NCBI GenBank assembly: GCA_023411615.1
Contig: JAEYOR010000027.1
Location: forward strand, 5,778-69,777
DNA: 64,000 bases
DNA from: Actinomycetes bacterium
GTDB lineage: Bacteria; Actinomycetota; Actinomycetes; Actinomycetales; Demequinaceae
Direction of reading: 5' to 3'
Shown: positions 8,694 to 17,660 of the stretch, one piece after another
How positions within the stretch are numbered: position 1 is the first letter of the stretch
Layout of the letters: the number at the start of each line of letters is the position of its first letter
The notes under the pieces: model-generated
Database searches by the model: none
Seen by the model: only the letters and a program-made list of their open reading frames with translations
Told to the model about the DNA's origin: nothing
Translations under genes and position numbers: made by a program

Positions 8694-9586
8694 CTGGTGC
8701 CGCGTGGTGGCGCGCTGAGCCAGGCGCGGGTGCCAAAACTTCCAAGTGAAGAGCCAGCCACCTGGGCCGAGAACGCAAGATCCTCGGCGAGTCGAGCGTC
8801 GGCCGCGCCCAAGGAGGCGATGCGCCACGTGAAGGCGCCGTGGAAGAAGTCGCCCGCGCCCAATGTGTCGACAACGCGGACAGTCGGCACCTCCACCTCG
8901 CCGCTCGTGCTTGGGCTGCGGAAGAGGATGCTGTGGGAACCGCGCGTGATGACCGAGGTGTGGACGCCGCGGGCAGCGAGGTAATCAAATACGTCCTCCG
9001 GGGCGGTGCGAGCACCGGCTGGTGCAAAGTCGGCGGAGACGATCGCGATATCCGCCATCCGCACCACCTCATCCGTGTAGTGCTTGACGCTGCCCGCGTC
9101 GAGAATGACGGGGATCCCGCGCTCGCGAGCGGCCGCCGCGATGGGAGCGGCGATAGCGCGAAAGTACCCGTCAATGAGGACAGCGCCAACCCCGTCAAGC
9201 GAGGGAACGTGCGTGGGCGCGGGATTTGCGGCGGTCGCCGTGCCGGTGGGAGAGATGACCGCGCGATCTCCTGTCGAGTGGGTGACGAGGATCGAGGCAG
9301 TGATGGGTGGTCCCGAATACTCGGCGGCAATGTCCAACTCGACCCCGCACTTAGCGAGATCCCGCACGATCGGCTCGGTAAGGGCGTGCTCGGGAAGAGC
9401 CGTTGTGAGCGTCGGCCGCCCGCCAAGGTGCGCACATGCCACCGCCGCGTTGGCGGCAGGCCCACCCGCCACGACAAGGAAGTCACGTGCCGCGACCTTC
9501 TCATTTGACGAGGGCACGCGCTCCACCGACTGAATGATGTCGAGCGTCGTGAGGCCTGCAAACACGGCACGAGTCATGCCGCGCAT
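8690..9586 (-). CDS. PfkB-family carbohydrate kinase
   Basis: A 298-residue ribokinase-like enzyme expected to phosphorylate a sugar or nucleoside. It shows the N-terminal PfkB glycine motif (GGPAANAAVACAHLGG, about residues 41-56) and the C-terminal catalytic signature DTLGAGDFFHGAF, whose Asp is the catalytic base. The length fits the family. Two ATG codons lie at 9586 and 9577; neither has a strong ribosome site. The substrate is unknown. No transporter or sugar regulator is adjacent, so context does not help beyond the convergent kinase. Confidence 0.87.
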   Translation of the reverse strand: MRGMTRAVFAGLTTLDIIQSVERVPSSNEKVAARDFLVVAGGPAANAAVACAHLGGRPTLTTALPEHALTEPIVRDLAKCGVELDIAAEYSGPPITASILVTHSTGDRAVISPTGTATAANPAPTHVPSLDGVGAVLIDGYFRAIAAPIAAAARERGIPVILDAGSVKHYTDEVVRMADIAIVSADFAPAGARTAPEDVFDYLAARGVHTSVITRGSHSILFRSPSTSGEVEVPTVRVVDTLGAGDFFHGAFTWRIASLGAADARLAEDLAFSAQVAGSSLGSFGTRAWLSAPPRGTS

Positions 9587-9656
9587 GCTACTCGCGGGTG
9601 TTCACTGACGGCGTGCAGGTGTATTCGACAGCAAGGGATAAGGCACGATAGTTCTC

Positions 9657-10970
9657 ATGACGGACTCTCTGCGCGTGCATGGCGGACGTCCACTAACGGG
9701 TGAGATCACCGTGCGTGGCGCCAAGAACTTCGTTTCGAAGGCAATGGTGGCCGCTCTACTCGGCTCCACTCCGTCAACTTTGCGCAACGTTCCAGACATT
9801 CGCGACGTCAACGTCGTCTCGTCCCTGTTGCGGCTCCACGGCGCCGAGGTTGTGTACGACGTCGACTCGGGCGTTCTCACCATGGACACTACGACGCTGT
9901 CCCCGGCAGACGCTGTCGACATCGCGGAGCACGCCGGTTCCTCCCGTATCCCGATTCTCTTGTGCGGCCCGCTGTTGCACCGCTTGGGCGAGGCGGTGAT
10001 CCCCGACCTCGGGGGATGCCGCATTGGGGATCGCCCCATTGACTTCCACCTTGAGATCCTCAAGAAGTTTGGCGCCGTGGTGAAGGAGGCCTCAGATGGC
10101 CTTCACCTCACCGCACCGAACGGGCTCAAGGGCATTCGCCATGAGCTCTCCTATCCATCCGTTGGCGCGACGGAGCAATTGCTTCTCACTGCCGTGTTGG
10201 CCGAGGGCATCACCACTCTGCAGAACGCCGCGGTGGAGCCGGAGATCAAGGACCTCATCGACACCCTGCAAAAAATGGGCGCCATCATCTCGGTGGACAC
10301 GGATCGCTCGATCACCATCGAAGGGGTCAAGCGCCTGCGCGGCTACGACCATTTCTCGCTCACCGACCGCATCGAGGTGGGGTCATGGGCAGCGGCTGCG
10401 CTCGCGACGAAGGGTGACATCTTTGTCCACGGCGCTCAGCAGCGTCACATGGGCATGTTCCTCAACGTGTTCCGGAAGGTTGGCGGCGAGTTCGAGGTGG
10501 TGAAGGACGGCATTCGCTTCTATCACCCAGGCGGCGACCTCACGTCGATTGCCTTGCAAACAGACGTCCACCCCGGCTTCATGACCGACTGGCAACAGCC
10601 GATGGTTGTCGCGCTCACCCAGGCCAAGGGTCTCAGCATTGTCCACGAGACGGTGTACGAGAACCGCTTTGGCTTCACCGCGGCGCTCGTCAAGATGGGG
10701 GCGAACGTTCAGTTGTACCGCGAGTGCCTGGGCGACAAGCACTGCCGCTTTGGTCAGCGCAACTTCAAGCACTCCGCCGTGGTTTCCGGCCCGACGCCGC
10801 TCAAGGCAGCGGACATCGAGGTTCCCGATTTGCGCGGCGGCTTCTCGCACCTCATTGCGGCGCTGGCAGCCGAGGGCACGTCCACGGTGACGGGGATTGG
10901 CATCATTGACCGCGGATATGAAGACTTCCGCGGCAAGCTTGCCGCTCTCGGTGCGAACGTCGAGGACTGA
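9657..10970 (+). CDS. murA: UDP-N-acetylglucosamine 1-carboxyvinyltransferase
   Basis: MurA adds enolpyruvate to UDP-GlcNAc, the first committed step of peptidoglycan precursor synthesis. The 437-residue protein carries the EPSP-synthase-fold markers: RGAKNFVSKAMVAALL with the conserved Lys-Asn, and GGCRIGDRPIDFHL containing the catalytic cysteine, so fosfomycin reactivity is expected. It heads the conserved cluster murA-plsC-gpsA-ddl, with only 2 bp before plsC. The actinobacterial form is slightly longer at the C-terminus than in E. coli. Confidence 0.96.
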   Translation: MTDSLRVHGGRPLTGEITVRGAKNFVSKAMVAALLGSTPSTLRNVPDIRDVNVVSSLLRLHGAEVVYDVDSGVLTMDTTTLSPADAVDIAEHAGSSRIPILLCGPLLHRLGEAVIPDLGGCRIGDRPIDFHLEILKKFGAVVKEASDGLHLTAPNGLKGIRHELSYPSVGATEQLLLTAVLAEGITTLQNAAVEPEIKDLIDTLQKMGAIISVDTDRSITIEGVKRLRGYDHFSLTDRIEVGSWAAAALATKGDIFVHGAQQRHMGMFLNVFRKVGGEFEVVKDGIRFYHPGGDLTSIALQTDVHPGFMTDWQQPMVVALTQAKGLSIVHETVYENRFGFTAALVKMGANVQLYRECLGDKHCRFGQRNFKHSAVVSGPTPLKAADIEVPDLRGGFSHLIAALAAEGTSTVTGIGIIDRGYEDFRGKLAALGANVED

Positions 10971-10972
10971 GG

Positions 10973-11701
10973 ATGGCCAAACGCATTCCACTGCGCACGC
11001 CCAAAAAGCGGGGCTACCGCGTAGCCGCAGCATTCCTTCGCGGCCTGATGGCGCTGATGACGCGCAAAGATTGGCACGGCCAAGACGGCATGCCCACGTC
11101 AGGCGGCTTCATTGCGGTGTCAAACCACGTCACGTATGCGGACCCGATTACGCTTGCGCACTTCCTGTACAACTCCGGCTACCCGCCGCACTTTCTTGCG
11201 AAGTCAGGGCTGTTCGGGATCCCAGTGGTCGGTCGCGTGCTGCACGCTCTTGACCAGATCCCTGTGTACCGCGGCACCACGCGCGCAAAGGACGCCGTGG
11301 ACAAGGGGATGGAGGTGTTGCGCTCCGGCGGAGTCATCGCAATGTTCCCCGAAGGCACCCTGACCCGGGACCCCGATCTGTGGCCAATGGTGGCCCGCAC
11401 GGGTGCTGCTCGGATGGCGCTCGAGACTGGTGTGCCGATTGTGCCGGTTGCACAATGGGGCGCGCACCGATTGCTGGGGCGCTACGGCAAAGTGCTCAAG
11501 CCGATCCCGCGCAAAAAGGTGACAGTGGTTGCCGGTGCACCCATTCCGCTCGACGATTTGCGTGCGGGGCCCATCGACAACGAGGCTGTCAAGGAGGCAA
11601 GCACGCGCATCATGGACACGCTCACGGCGATGGTCGAAGAACTGCGTGGCGAGAAGGCGCCTGTGGAGCGCTTCAACATGCGAACGAAGGGCGCCTCATG
11701 A
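10973..11701 (+). CDS. plsC: 1-acyl-sn-glycerol-3-phosphate acyltransferase
   Basis: A 242-residue membrane-associated acyltransferase of phospholipid synthesis. It has the catalytic H-x4-D motif in SNHVTYADPITLA and the acceptor-binding motif FPEGTLTRD. It lies between murA (2-bp gap) and gpsA (4-bp ATGA overlap), which makes the G3P substrate. Lipid precursor and peptidoglycan precursor genes are thus translationally coupled, the usual arrangement in Actinomycetota. Confidence 0.93.
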   Translation: MAKRIPLRTPKKRGYRVAAAFLRGLMALMTRKDWHGQDGMPTSGGFIAVSNHVTYADPITLAHFLYNSGYPPHFLAKSGLFGIPVVGRVLHALDQIPVYRGTTRAKDAVDKGMEVLRSGGVIAMFPEGTLTRDPDLWPMVARTGAARMALETGVPIVPVAQWGAHRLLGRYGKVLKPIPRKKVTVVAGAPIPLDDLRAGPIDNEAVKEASTRIMDTLTAMVEELRGEKAPVERFNMRTKGAS

Positions 11702-12696
11702 AAACCGCTGTGCTCGGCTCGGGCGCGTGGGGTACCACTTTTGGCGCTGTGTTGGCCGACGCTGGATGCGATGTGACGCTGTGGGGTCGCGATGGAACGG
11801 TTGCAAGTGAGGTGACCCTCCGGCACTCCAATGAGCGGTTTCTGCCCGGCATCACCTTGCCCGAACTGATGGTGGGGACCACCGATGCGGAGGAGGCGCT
11901 TGCCGACGCTGAGATCGTTGCAGTCGCTTTGCCGTCGCAGAAGGTGCGGACCGTCATCGAGCCGTTGGCCGACGCGATCTCGCCTGACGCGACCATCGTG
12001 TCGCTCATGAAGGGCGTTGAGCTGTCGAGTCACATGCGGATGAGCGAAGTGCTCGCCGAGGTGTGGCGCGTGCCGCGTGGCCGTGTCGCCGTTGTCTCTG
12101 GTCCCAACTTGGCCAAAGAGATCGCGGCAAAGCAGCCCACTGCCACTGTTGTCGCCGCGAGCACACAAGACGTCGCCGAACGCGTCGCCCGTGCTACAGC
12201 GTCGGGCTATTTCCGTCCCTATACGAATACCGATGTCCTGGGCGTTGAACTGAGCGGCGCCTACAAGAACATCATCGCCGTGGCTGTTGGCATCGCGGGC
12301 GGAATGGGTTTTGGCCACAACACCACCGCCACTGTCATTACGCGCGGGCTTGCCGAGATCACCCGGCTTGGATTGGCGCTCGGGGCTCGTCCCGACACGT
12401 TCTCCGGACTTGCTGGCATGGGCGACCTCATCGCCACATGCGCCTCACCGCTGTCACGCAATCACACTCTTGGTGCGCACATTGGCTCGGGCGCTTCTTT
12501 GCAGGATGCGATCGCACGGACGGGCGGCACGGCTGAAGGCGTCACCACCTCGCAATCGATCCAAGCCCTCGCGCGCGACCACAATGTGGACGTTCCTATC
12601 TGTGACGCGGTGGTGGCGATGCTCCACGAGGGTCACCCCAAGGAAGCCGTATTGGGTGCTCTGCTGGCACGTCCGCGAAAGGCCGAGGGCGCGTGA
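11698..12696 (+). CDS. gpsA: Glycerol-3-phosphate dehydrogenase [NAD(P)+]
   Basis: A 332-residue enzyme that reduces dihydroxyacetone phosphate to sn-glycerol-3-phosphate for phospholipids. It starts MKTAVLGSGAWGTTFGAVLA with the Rossmann GxGxxG fingerprint. It contains SGPNLAKEIAAKQPTA and the catalytic-lysine region GAYKNIIAVAVGIAGGMGFG. The start overlaps the plsC stop by 4 bp, and its own stop overlaps the ddl start by 4 bp (GTGA), implying coupled translation through the cluster. Confidence 0.97.
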   Translation: MKTAVLGSGAWGTTFGAVLADAGCDVTLWGRDGTVASEVTLRHSNERFLPGITLPELMVGTTDAEEALADAEIVAVALPSQKVRTVIEPLADAISPDATIVSLMKGVELSSHMRMSEVLAEVWRVPRGRVAVVSGPNLAKEIAAKQPTATVVAASTQDVAERVARATASGYFRPYTNTDVLGVELSGAYKNIIAVAVGIAGGMGFGHNTTATVITRGLAEITRLGLALGARPDTFSGLAGMGDLIATCASPLSRNHTLGAHIGSGASLQDAIARTGGTAEGVTTSQSIQALARDHNVDVPICDAVVAMLHEGHPKEAVLGALLARPRKAEGA

Positions 12697-13784
12697 GCGC
12701 GCGGCGCACGGTTGCAGTGCTCTTTGGGGGGCGCTCGTCCGAGCATGCCGTCAGTTGCACCACGGCGGGCGGCGTTCTGGGCGCGGTTGACCGGGATCGT
12801 TGGGACGTTGTCGCGGTAGGCATTGGCCGCGACGGCTCGTGGACTCTTCAAGATGACGACGCTGCGGCGTGGGCCTTTGTTGAGGGGACGATGCCGGAAG
12901 TGGTGCCATCAGCGTCGGGCGTCTTGCTACCCGAGACGGCGGGGGAGCGCACGTGGCGGGTAGTGCGCGGCGGCGTTGTTGAGGCGCTTGCTGACGTGGA
13001 TGTTGTTTTCCCCCTCCTGCACGGGCCGTGGGGTGAGGACGGGACGCTCCAGGGCGCGCTTGAACTTCTTGACATTCGCTTCGTCGGCGCGGGTGTGCTC
13101 GCGTCCGCGATGGGCATGGACAAGCAGTACATGAAGATGGCGTTCCGGGCTGCGGGGCTGCCAGTCGCTGCTGACGTCGTGCTGGCTGCCGGGGAGACGG
13201 TTGAGGCGCACCGGGCGCAGATCGAGGCGCTTGGACTTCCCGTCTTTGTGAAGCCAGCGCGAGCGGGATCATCGATGGGGATCTCGCGCGTCGATGCGTG
13301 GGACCAGCTGGAGGCGGCAGTGGCTGCTGCGGTCGCTCATGACCCCAAGGTGCTGATCGAGGCTGGCATGGTTGGTCGGGAGATCGAAACCGCGGTGCTC
13401 GGTGCTCGCGATGGCGTGCGGACGTCTCCTCCTGGCGAGATTGTGGCTGTGGGCAACCAGGCGTTTTACGACTTCGAATCGAAGTATTTTGACGATTCCG
13501 CTGTGAGACTCGATTGCCCTGCGGATCTCCCTGCGAGCGACGCGGCGCGGATTCAGGAGATTGCCAAGCGTGCTTTTGCCGCGATCTCGGCCGAAGGTAT
13601 TGCGCGTGTCGACGTGTTTTATGGGGCGGACGGCACGGTGACGGTCAATGAGATCAACACCATGCCGGGGTTCACGCCCACGTCGATGTACCCGCGCATG
13701 TGGGCATCAGGCGGGCTGTCATACCCCGAGCTCATCGAGGAACTGCTTGAGGCGGCGCTGGCTCGCCCCCTCGGTCTTCGCTAG
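12693..13784 (+). CDS. ddl: D-alanine--D-alanine ligase
   Basis: A 363-residue ATP-grasp enzyme that makes D-Ala-D-Ala for the peptidoglycan stem peptide. Conserved parts: LFGGRSSEHAVS at the N-terminus, FPLLHGPWGEDGTLQG, GMDKQYMK, the ATP-binding VKPARAGSSMGISRV and the metal/substrate loop VNEINTMPGFTPTSMYP. The omega loop keeps the Lys-Tyr pair (SKYFDD), as in D-Ala-specific rather than D-lactate ligases. GTG start, coupled to gpsA. The gene ends convergently with the DUF3515 gene, overlapping by 4 bp. Confidence 0.97.
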   Translation: MSARRTVAVLFGGRSSEHAVSCTTAGGVLGAVDRDRWDVVAVGIGRDGSWTLQDDDAAAWAFVEGTMPEVVPSASGVLLPETAGERTWRVVRGGVVEALADVDVVFPLLHGPWGEDGTLQGALELLDIRFVGAGVLASAMGMDKQYMKMAFRAAGLPVAADVVLAAGETVEAHRAQIEALGLPVFVKPARAGSSMGISRVDAWDQLEAAVAAAVAHDPKVLIEAGMVGREIETAVLGARDGVRTSPPGEIVAVGNQAFYDFESKYFDDSAVRLDCPADLPASDAARIQEIAKRAFAAISAEGIARVDVFYGADGTVTVNEINTMPGFTPTSMYPRMWASGGLSYPELIEELLEAALARPLGLR

Positions 13785-14260
13785 CGGCACTCGAGCCCGT
13801 TGACGTCAGCCCGCACGGCAGAGGCGTTGAAGTAGCCGAGCAACTCACCGACGGCTTGATCGGCGCGTATTTTGGGGATCTGGACCTCGAGAGCGGGAGT
13901 GCGGCCAAAGGAAACGGCCCGCCAGGCGTCTTCCTCTTCGCTGATCAGCCAGCCTTGCGCGATGCCGTCCACGTCGATCACGTCGCACCGGTCGGTTGAC
14001 GGCCCAGGCGGCTCCACGCCGCAGCGCACGACGATCGGCGCAGTGTCGCCATATGCCGTGGTGGCCTGAGATGAGGTGGGCCGCATCGCGAGGCCGCCCA
14101 CAACGTCGGGCACTCCCAGCATGATCTCCGCGCAACGCGGGTCGCCAGCGTAGGGCGCCGGATCCACCACGAGCGGCGAGGAACACGCAGTCAGCACGGC
14201 CGCGCCCGCTGCGGCAATTGCCGTGATGCGCACGCGGCGCACCCAGGTGGATCGAGGCAT
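13781..14260 (-). CDS. DUF3515 family lipoprotein
   Basis: A 159-residue protein with an N-terminal basic/hydrophobic signal and lipobox AAVLTAC (Cys about residue 26), so probably a membrane-anchored lipoprotein. The remainder holds scattered Cys and Trp and the segment VVRCGVEPPGPS. DUF3515 genes sit between ddl and thiL in many Actinomycetota, which supports the call. The function is unknown; conserved linkage with peptidoglycan genes is suggestive only. Confidence 0.85.
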   Translation of the reverse strand: MPRSTWVRRVRITAIAAAGAAVLTACSSPLVVDPAPYAGDPRCAEIMLGVPDVVGGLAMRPTSSQATTAYGDTAPIVVRCGVEPPGPSTDRCDVIDVDGIAQGWLISEEEDAWRAVSFGRTPALEVQIPKIRADQAVGELLGYFNASAVRADVNGLECR

Positions 14261-14311
14261 GACACCACCCTAAGGCTGTCCTGACCTGGGGATGCGCTTA
14301 GTCTTGCCTGC

Positions 14312-15253
14312 GTGACCACCATCGGCGAGATCGGCGAGGACGCCCTCATAGCGCTCTTTGCGCCTCGCCTTCCCACCTCTGATTCGACGCTCCTCGGACC
14401 CGGTGACGACGCCGCTGTGCTGGCCGTTGACGGGGACCTCGTCGTGTCGTCGGACGTCCTCATCGAGGGCCGGCACTTCCGACGCGATTGGTCGAGCGGT
14501 GCGGACGTCGGCTGGCGCGCGGCGGTGCAGAACCTCGCCGACATCGACGCGATGGGCGCCGTGCCCATCGCGCTGCAGATCACGCTGGCTGCGCCGGGGG
14601 ACCTCGACGTCGACTGGGTGCTCGACCTGGCGGATGGCCTGCGTGACGCCTGCTCGCCTCATGGCGTGGGTGTGGTGGGCGGTGACCTGTCGGGCGCCCG
14701 TGAGATCTCGATATCGGTGACGGCGATTGGGGAGTCGCACGGCATTGAGCCGGTGACGCGCGCCGACGCTGGTGTGGGGGATGTCGTCGCCGTTTCCGGG
14801 GCGCTTGGGGCGGCAGCCGCTGGTTATGCGCTGCTGATGTCGGGGGCCGGTGAGGCTTTGGCTGCCGTCGAGCTGTTCCGCAGGCCGCGACCGCGCATCG
14901 GTGCTGGACTCGAAGCCGCGCTGCGTGGCGCGACCGCGATGATGGACATCTCGGATGGTCTTTTGCGCGATGCATCCCGAATTGCGCGTGCATCTGAGGT
15001 TGGTCTTGCGATCGAGTCATCGCTGATGCCGGTGCACGATGCGGCTGCTGAGGCGGCTGCTCATTTGGGTGCTGACGCGATGCGCTGGGCGCTCACCGGG
15101 GGAGAGGACCACCATCTCCTCGCGACCTTTACTCGTGCCGAGTCCGTGCCGCAAGGGTGGACCGTGGTGGGGCGGGTCACCGACGCGTTCCAGGGCGTCC
15201 GCGTGGACGGTGAAATCCCTCGCGAGCTGGGCTGGGACCACTTCGGGGCCTAA
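14312..15253 (+). CDS. thiL: Thiamine-monophosphate kinase
   Basis: A 313-residue enzyme of the AIR-synthase/HypE superfamily that phosphorylates thiamine monophosphate to the diphosphate cofactor. Visible motifs are LGPGDDAAVLAVDGDLVVS, SSDVLIEGRHF, NLADIDAMGA and GGDLSGA; the acidic clusters bind Mg-ATP. GTG start. It is divergent from the DUF3515 gene. No TPP riboswitch was recognised upstream, consistent with a salvage or housekeeping role away from the thi synthesis operon. Confidence 0.95.
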   Translation: MTTIGEIGEDALIALFAPRLPTSDSTLLGPGDDAAVLAVDGDLVVSSDVLIEGRHFRRDWSSGADVGWRAAVQNLADIDAMGAVPIALQITLAAPGDLDVDWVLDLADGLRDACSPHGVGVVGGDLSGAREISISVTAIGESHGIEPVTRADAGVGDVVAVSGALGAAAAGYALLMSGAGEALAAVELFRRPRPRIGAGLEAALRGATAMMDISDGLLRDASRIARASEVGLAIESSLMPVHDAAAEAAAHLGADAMRWALTGGEDHHLLATFTRAESVPQGWTVVGRVTDAFQGVRVDGEIPRELGWDHFGA

Positions 15254-15257
15254 CCCC

Positions 15258-15325
15258 ACCCCAGCGGGACACTCACACACCGGCTCGCCCCTGCTCCCAC
15301 CCCCAGCGGGTCACTCACGCCCCGC
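15258..15325. repeat. Intergenic 42-bp-spaced repeat pair downstream of thiL
   Basis: Two copies of a C-rich unit (CCCAGCGGG followed by ACACTCAC or TCACTCAC) with anchors at 15263 and 15305, exactly 42 bp apart. Read on the other strand they match the G-rich units at 1151-1265. They lie directly after the thiL stop. The whole 15254-15755 gap contains only this pair, two 92-bp repeats and the rpmB terminator; no protein-coding gene is supported there. Confidence 0.65.
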
Positions 15326-15372
15326 TTCGCCCCTTCCCAGCGTCGTCTTCGTTGCTGCCCCGAGTCGCCCCT

Positions 15373-15464
15373 CGCGTCGCGGGAGCACCAATTTTTGGGG
15401 TTGGCCGGGCGTATCCCCGTGTGATCGGCCAGCGGCGCCGGTGTTTTGGGGTGCTGGCGCGACG
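15373..15464. repeat. 92-bp hairpin-ended repeat, copy 1
   Basis: This unit recurs almost identically at 15535-15626 (I see about two mismatches). Its ends are near-perfect inverted repeats: CGTCGCGGGAGCACC at the left pairs with GGTGCTGGCGCGACG at the right. An inner stem forms between GTTGGCCG and CGGCCAGC. Each unit could fold into a long interrupted hairpin, as REP/MITE-like elements do. The function is unknown. Confidence 0.8.
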
Positions 15465-15534
15465 CCGCGGCCTGTGGAGCGCGGCACCGGCGTCGCTGGT
15501 GCGCTGCCCACGCCTGGCGCTCCCGTGCTCGCTC

Positions 15535-15626
15535 CGCGTCGCGGGAGCACCAATTTTTGGGGTTGGCCGGGCGCATCCCCGTGTGATCGGCCAGCGGCGC
15601 CGCTGTTTTGGGGTGCTGGCGCGACG
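15535..15626. repeat. 92-bp hairpin-ended repeat, copy 2
   Basis: Second copy of the unit at 15373-15464, in direct orientation, offset by 162 bp. It keeps the terminal inverted repeats and the CAATTTTTGGGGTTGG core; differences are a T-to-C change after GGGCG and a G-to-C change after GCGCC. No target-site duplication or transposase is evident, so mobility is inference only. Confidence 0.8.
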
Positions 15627-15703
15627 GGGAGTGACGGAAAGGGCGCGGGGGAGCGCGGGGGGGGAGGAGGTGGGCGGGACGACGCTGGGCAGGAGGGCAA
15701 CGC

Positions 15704-15739
15704 AAAAACGGGCGCCCTCCGCAATGGAGAACGCCCGTT
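15704..15739 (-). terminator. Rho-independent terminator of rpmB
   Basis: Downstream of rpmB on the minus strand, AACGGGCG (read in the transcript from 15739) pairs with CGCCCGTT ending at 15707. An inner TCTCC/GGAGG stem lies in between, and the A-run 15704-15708 gives a U-tract in the transcript. Confidence 0.75.
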
Positions 15740-15755
15740 GTACGCGTAGAGGCAC

Positions 15756-15947
15756 TTATGCCCTGCGGGTCACCTTGCCGGCCTTGAGGCACGAGGTGCA
15801 CACGTTCAGGCGCTTGGGGGTGCCCGCGACAACGGCGCGAACACGCTGGATGTTTGGGTTCCAGCGGCGCTTGTTCAGGCGGTGCGAGTGCGAAATGGAG
15901 TGCCCGAAGGACGGGCCCTTGCCGCAGACGTCGCAGTTGGCAGCCAC
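15756..15947 (-). CDS. rpmB: 50S ribosomal protein L28
   Basis: A 63-residue L28 beginning with GTG (AANCDVCGKGPSFGHSISHS). The start at 15947 is preferred over upstream candidates because GGAG lies at the correct distance and the protein then matches family length. It carries two CxxC pairs (CDVC and CTSC), so it is the zinc-binding C+ form; zinc-limited actinobacteria often also encode a C- paralogue elsewhere. It is divergent from the DAK2 gene, as is common in Actinomycetota, and ends in a clear terminator. Confidence 0.96.
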   Translation of the reverse strand: MAANCDVCGKGPSFGHSISHSHRLNKRRWNPNIQRVRAVVAGTPKRLNVCTSCLKAGKVTRRA

Positions 15948-16094
15948 GATGTATCTCCTCAAAGTATTCGCGCGGTGTCCCTGATTGGGTCGCGCCACGG
16001 TCCTGCCCGCGTCCGGGCAACCGCATTAGGGTATCTGAACAGAAGCCGCATTGCCAACTAGGCTGTCCCGCGCACGCACGCTGACCTCTGGAGA

Positions 16095-17660
16095 ATGATG
16101 ACGCCCGCTGAGCCGCACGAGCTACGCCGATGGCTGGCGGCCGGCGCGCACGCGGTCAAGCGAGCTCGAGAGCGCCTCGACGCGATCAACGTGTTCCCCG
16201 TGCCCGACGCTGATACCGGCACCAACATGTATCTCACCTTGCAGGAGGGCAACAGGGCGGTCGCAAAGCTGCCAATCACCGCGACGCACCGCGAGGTGGT
16301 GGCGGCTTTCGCTCGCGGCGCGCTCTTGGGGGCACGGGGTAATTCGGGCGTCATCATCTCCCAGTACCTCAGCGCTTTCTTGTCCCGCGTGGACGCGGAA
16401 GGTGGCCTCGCGGAGGCGGGTCCCACCGCCATTGCGCGCGCCATGAAGGAAGCGGCCGACGCTGCCTACAGGGCCGTGGGCGACCCGGTGGCGGGGACCA
16501 TCCTCACCGTGGCAAAGGCGGCGGCTGAGGGTGCGAGCGAGGCGGCTGATCGCAAGGAAGGCCGCGCAGAAGTGGCCCTGGCAGCTGTTGTCGCCGGCCG
16601 TGCCGCGCTGAGGGCTACGACGAACGAGTTGCCTGCGGCCAAAGCGGCGCGGGTCGTCGACGCTGGGGCTGCGGGCTTGCTCCTCCAGTTGGAGATGCTC
16701 GCGGAGACGCTGGGTGGGCCGAGCGCCCTCGATCACCTCGATGACGTCGTGTGGGAGCTCGCGCCGTCAACTCAAGGCGTCGCCGTCGTCCAGGCAGCGC
16801 ATGCCGATGCGCCGCAGGGCGGCGCATATGAGGTGATGTTTGTGGTGCGCCAGGCGGAGACCGCCGGTGGCGACATTGACAGGGTTCGCGATGATCTGGT
16901 CGCCCTGGGGGATTCAGTCGCGGTGACCGGTGCACAGGGCCTTGTCCAGGCACACGTCCATACGGATGATCCCGATGCTGCGGTCGAGGTTGGCATCCGC
17001 GTGAAGGCTCACCAGATTGTCGTCAGCGCGCTCGGCGTGGGGCACCAAGTGGACCATGGCAAGCACCCCACGCGCCCGCACACCCCGAGCACTCATACCG
17101 ACACGGGCCTTGTTGCGCTCACCTCGTGCCCCGGCCTTGCCGCGCCCCTCGCAGACGCAGGCGCAATCGTGCTCGTGGTCCCGGACCCCCATCAGTTGAA
17201 GCGTCGGGAACTGCGCCGTGCTGTGCGCGACGCAACTAGTTCCCGCGTGGTCATTGCGGCAGGGAACGGCCCACTTCGCACGGCGGCTGAGGACCTCGCT
17301 GCACGCAAGCCGCGCGCGGGAATCTCAGTGTTGCCAAGCGATCATGAGGCACAGGTCATCGCCGCCGTTGCGGCGGGTTCGATGGCAACGCCGGGTGAGG
17401 ACCTCGTGGCACTCATGCACGAGGCCGTCGCTGGATGCCGCACGGCCTCGTCCAGCCCCGACTCTCTCGACGATGATGTGGACCGCCTTCTCACACCCAA
17501 CGTTGACGTCATCACGCTCGTGCTCGCCAATGGCGTTCCGGAAGCGGTTGTCGATGCCGTCCGCCTTTCTGCCGCGGCGGTGTGCCCGGCTGCGGACGTC
17601 GTTGTGTATCGCGGGGGCCATGTCTCACCCGGGATTCTCATAGGTGTCGAGGAGTCATGA
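16095..17660 (+). CDS. DAK2-domain protein, FakA/YloV-like
   Basis: A 521-residue cytosolic protein. The N-terminal DhaL/DAK2 domain shows INVFPVPDADTGTNMYLTL, with the Asp residues that bind Mg-ADP, and ARGNSGVIISQYLSAF. The C-terminal half resembles the FakA middle and C-terminal domains. FakA phosphorylates fatty acids held by FakB (DegV family) in Firmicutes; in actinobacteria the role is unproven. It lies between rpmB and recG, overlapping recG by 4 bp, a conserved arrangement. Start ATG-ATG at 16095/16098 with GGAG upstream. Confidence 0.88.
   Translation: MMTPAEPHELRRWLAAGAHAVKRARERLDAINVFPVPDADTGTNMYLTLQEGNRAVAKLPITATHREVVAAFARGALLGARGNSGVIISQYLSAFLSRVDAEGGLAEAGPTAIARAMKEAADAAYRAVGDPVAGTILTVAKAAAEGASEAADRKEGRAEVALAAVVAGRAALRATTNELPAAKAARVVDAGAAGLLLQLEMLAETLGGPSALDHLDDVVWELAPSTQGVAVVQAAHADAPQGGAYEVMFVVRQAETAGGDIDRVRDDLVALGDSVAVTGAQGLVQAHVHTDDPDAAVEVGIRVKAHQIVVSALGVGHQVDHGKHPTRPHTPSTHTDTGLVALTSCPGLAAPLADAGAIVLVVPDPHQLKRRELRRAVRDATSSRVVIAAGNGPLRTAAEDLAARKPRAGISVLPSDHEAQVIAAVAAGSMATPGEDLVALMHEAVAGCRTASSSPDSLDDDVDRLLTPNVDVITLVLANGVPEAVVDAVRLSAAAVCPAADVVVYRGGHVSPGILIGVEES

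Noticed and set aside
15039..15749. Long frames through the post-thiL gap
   Set aside because: They translate the repeats, differ in every frame and lack conserved features; the gap is treated as non-coding.
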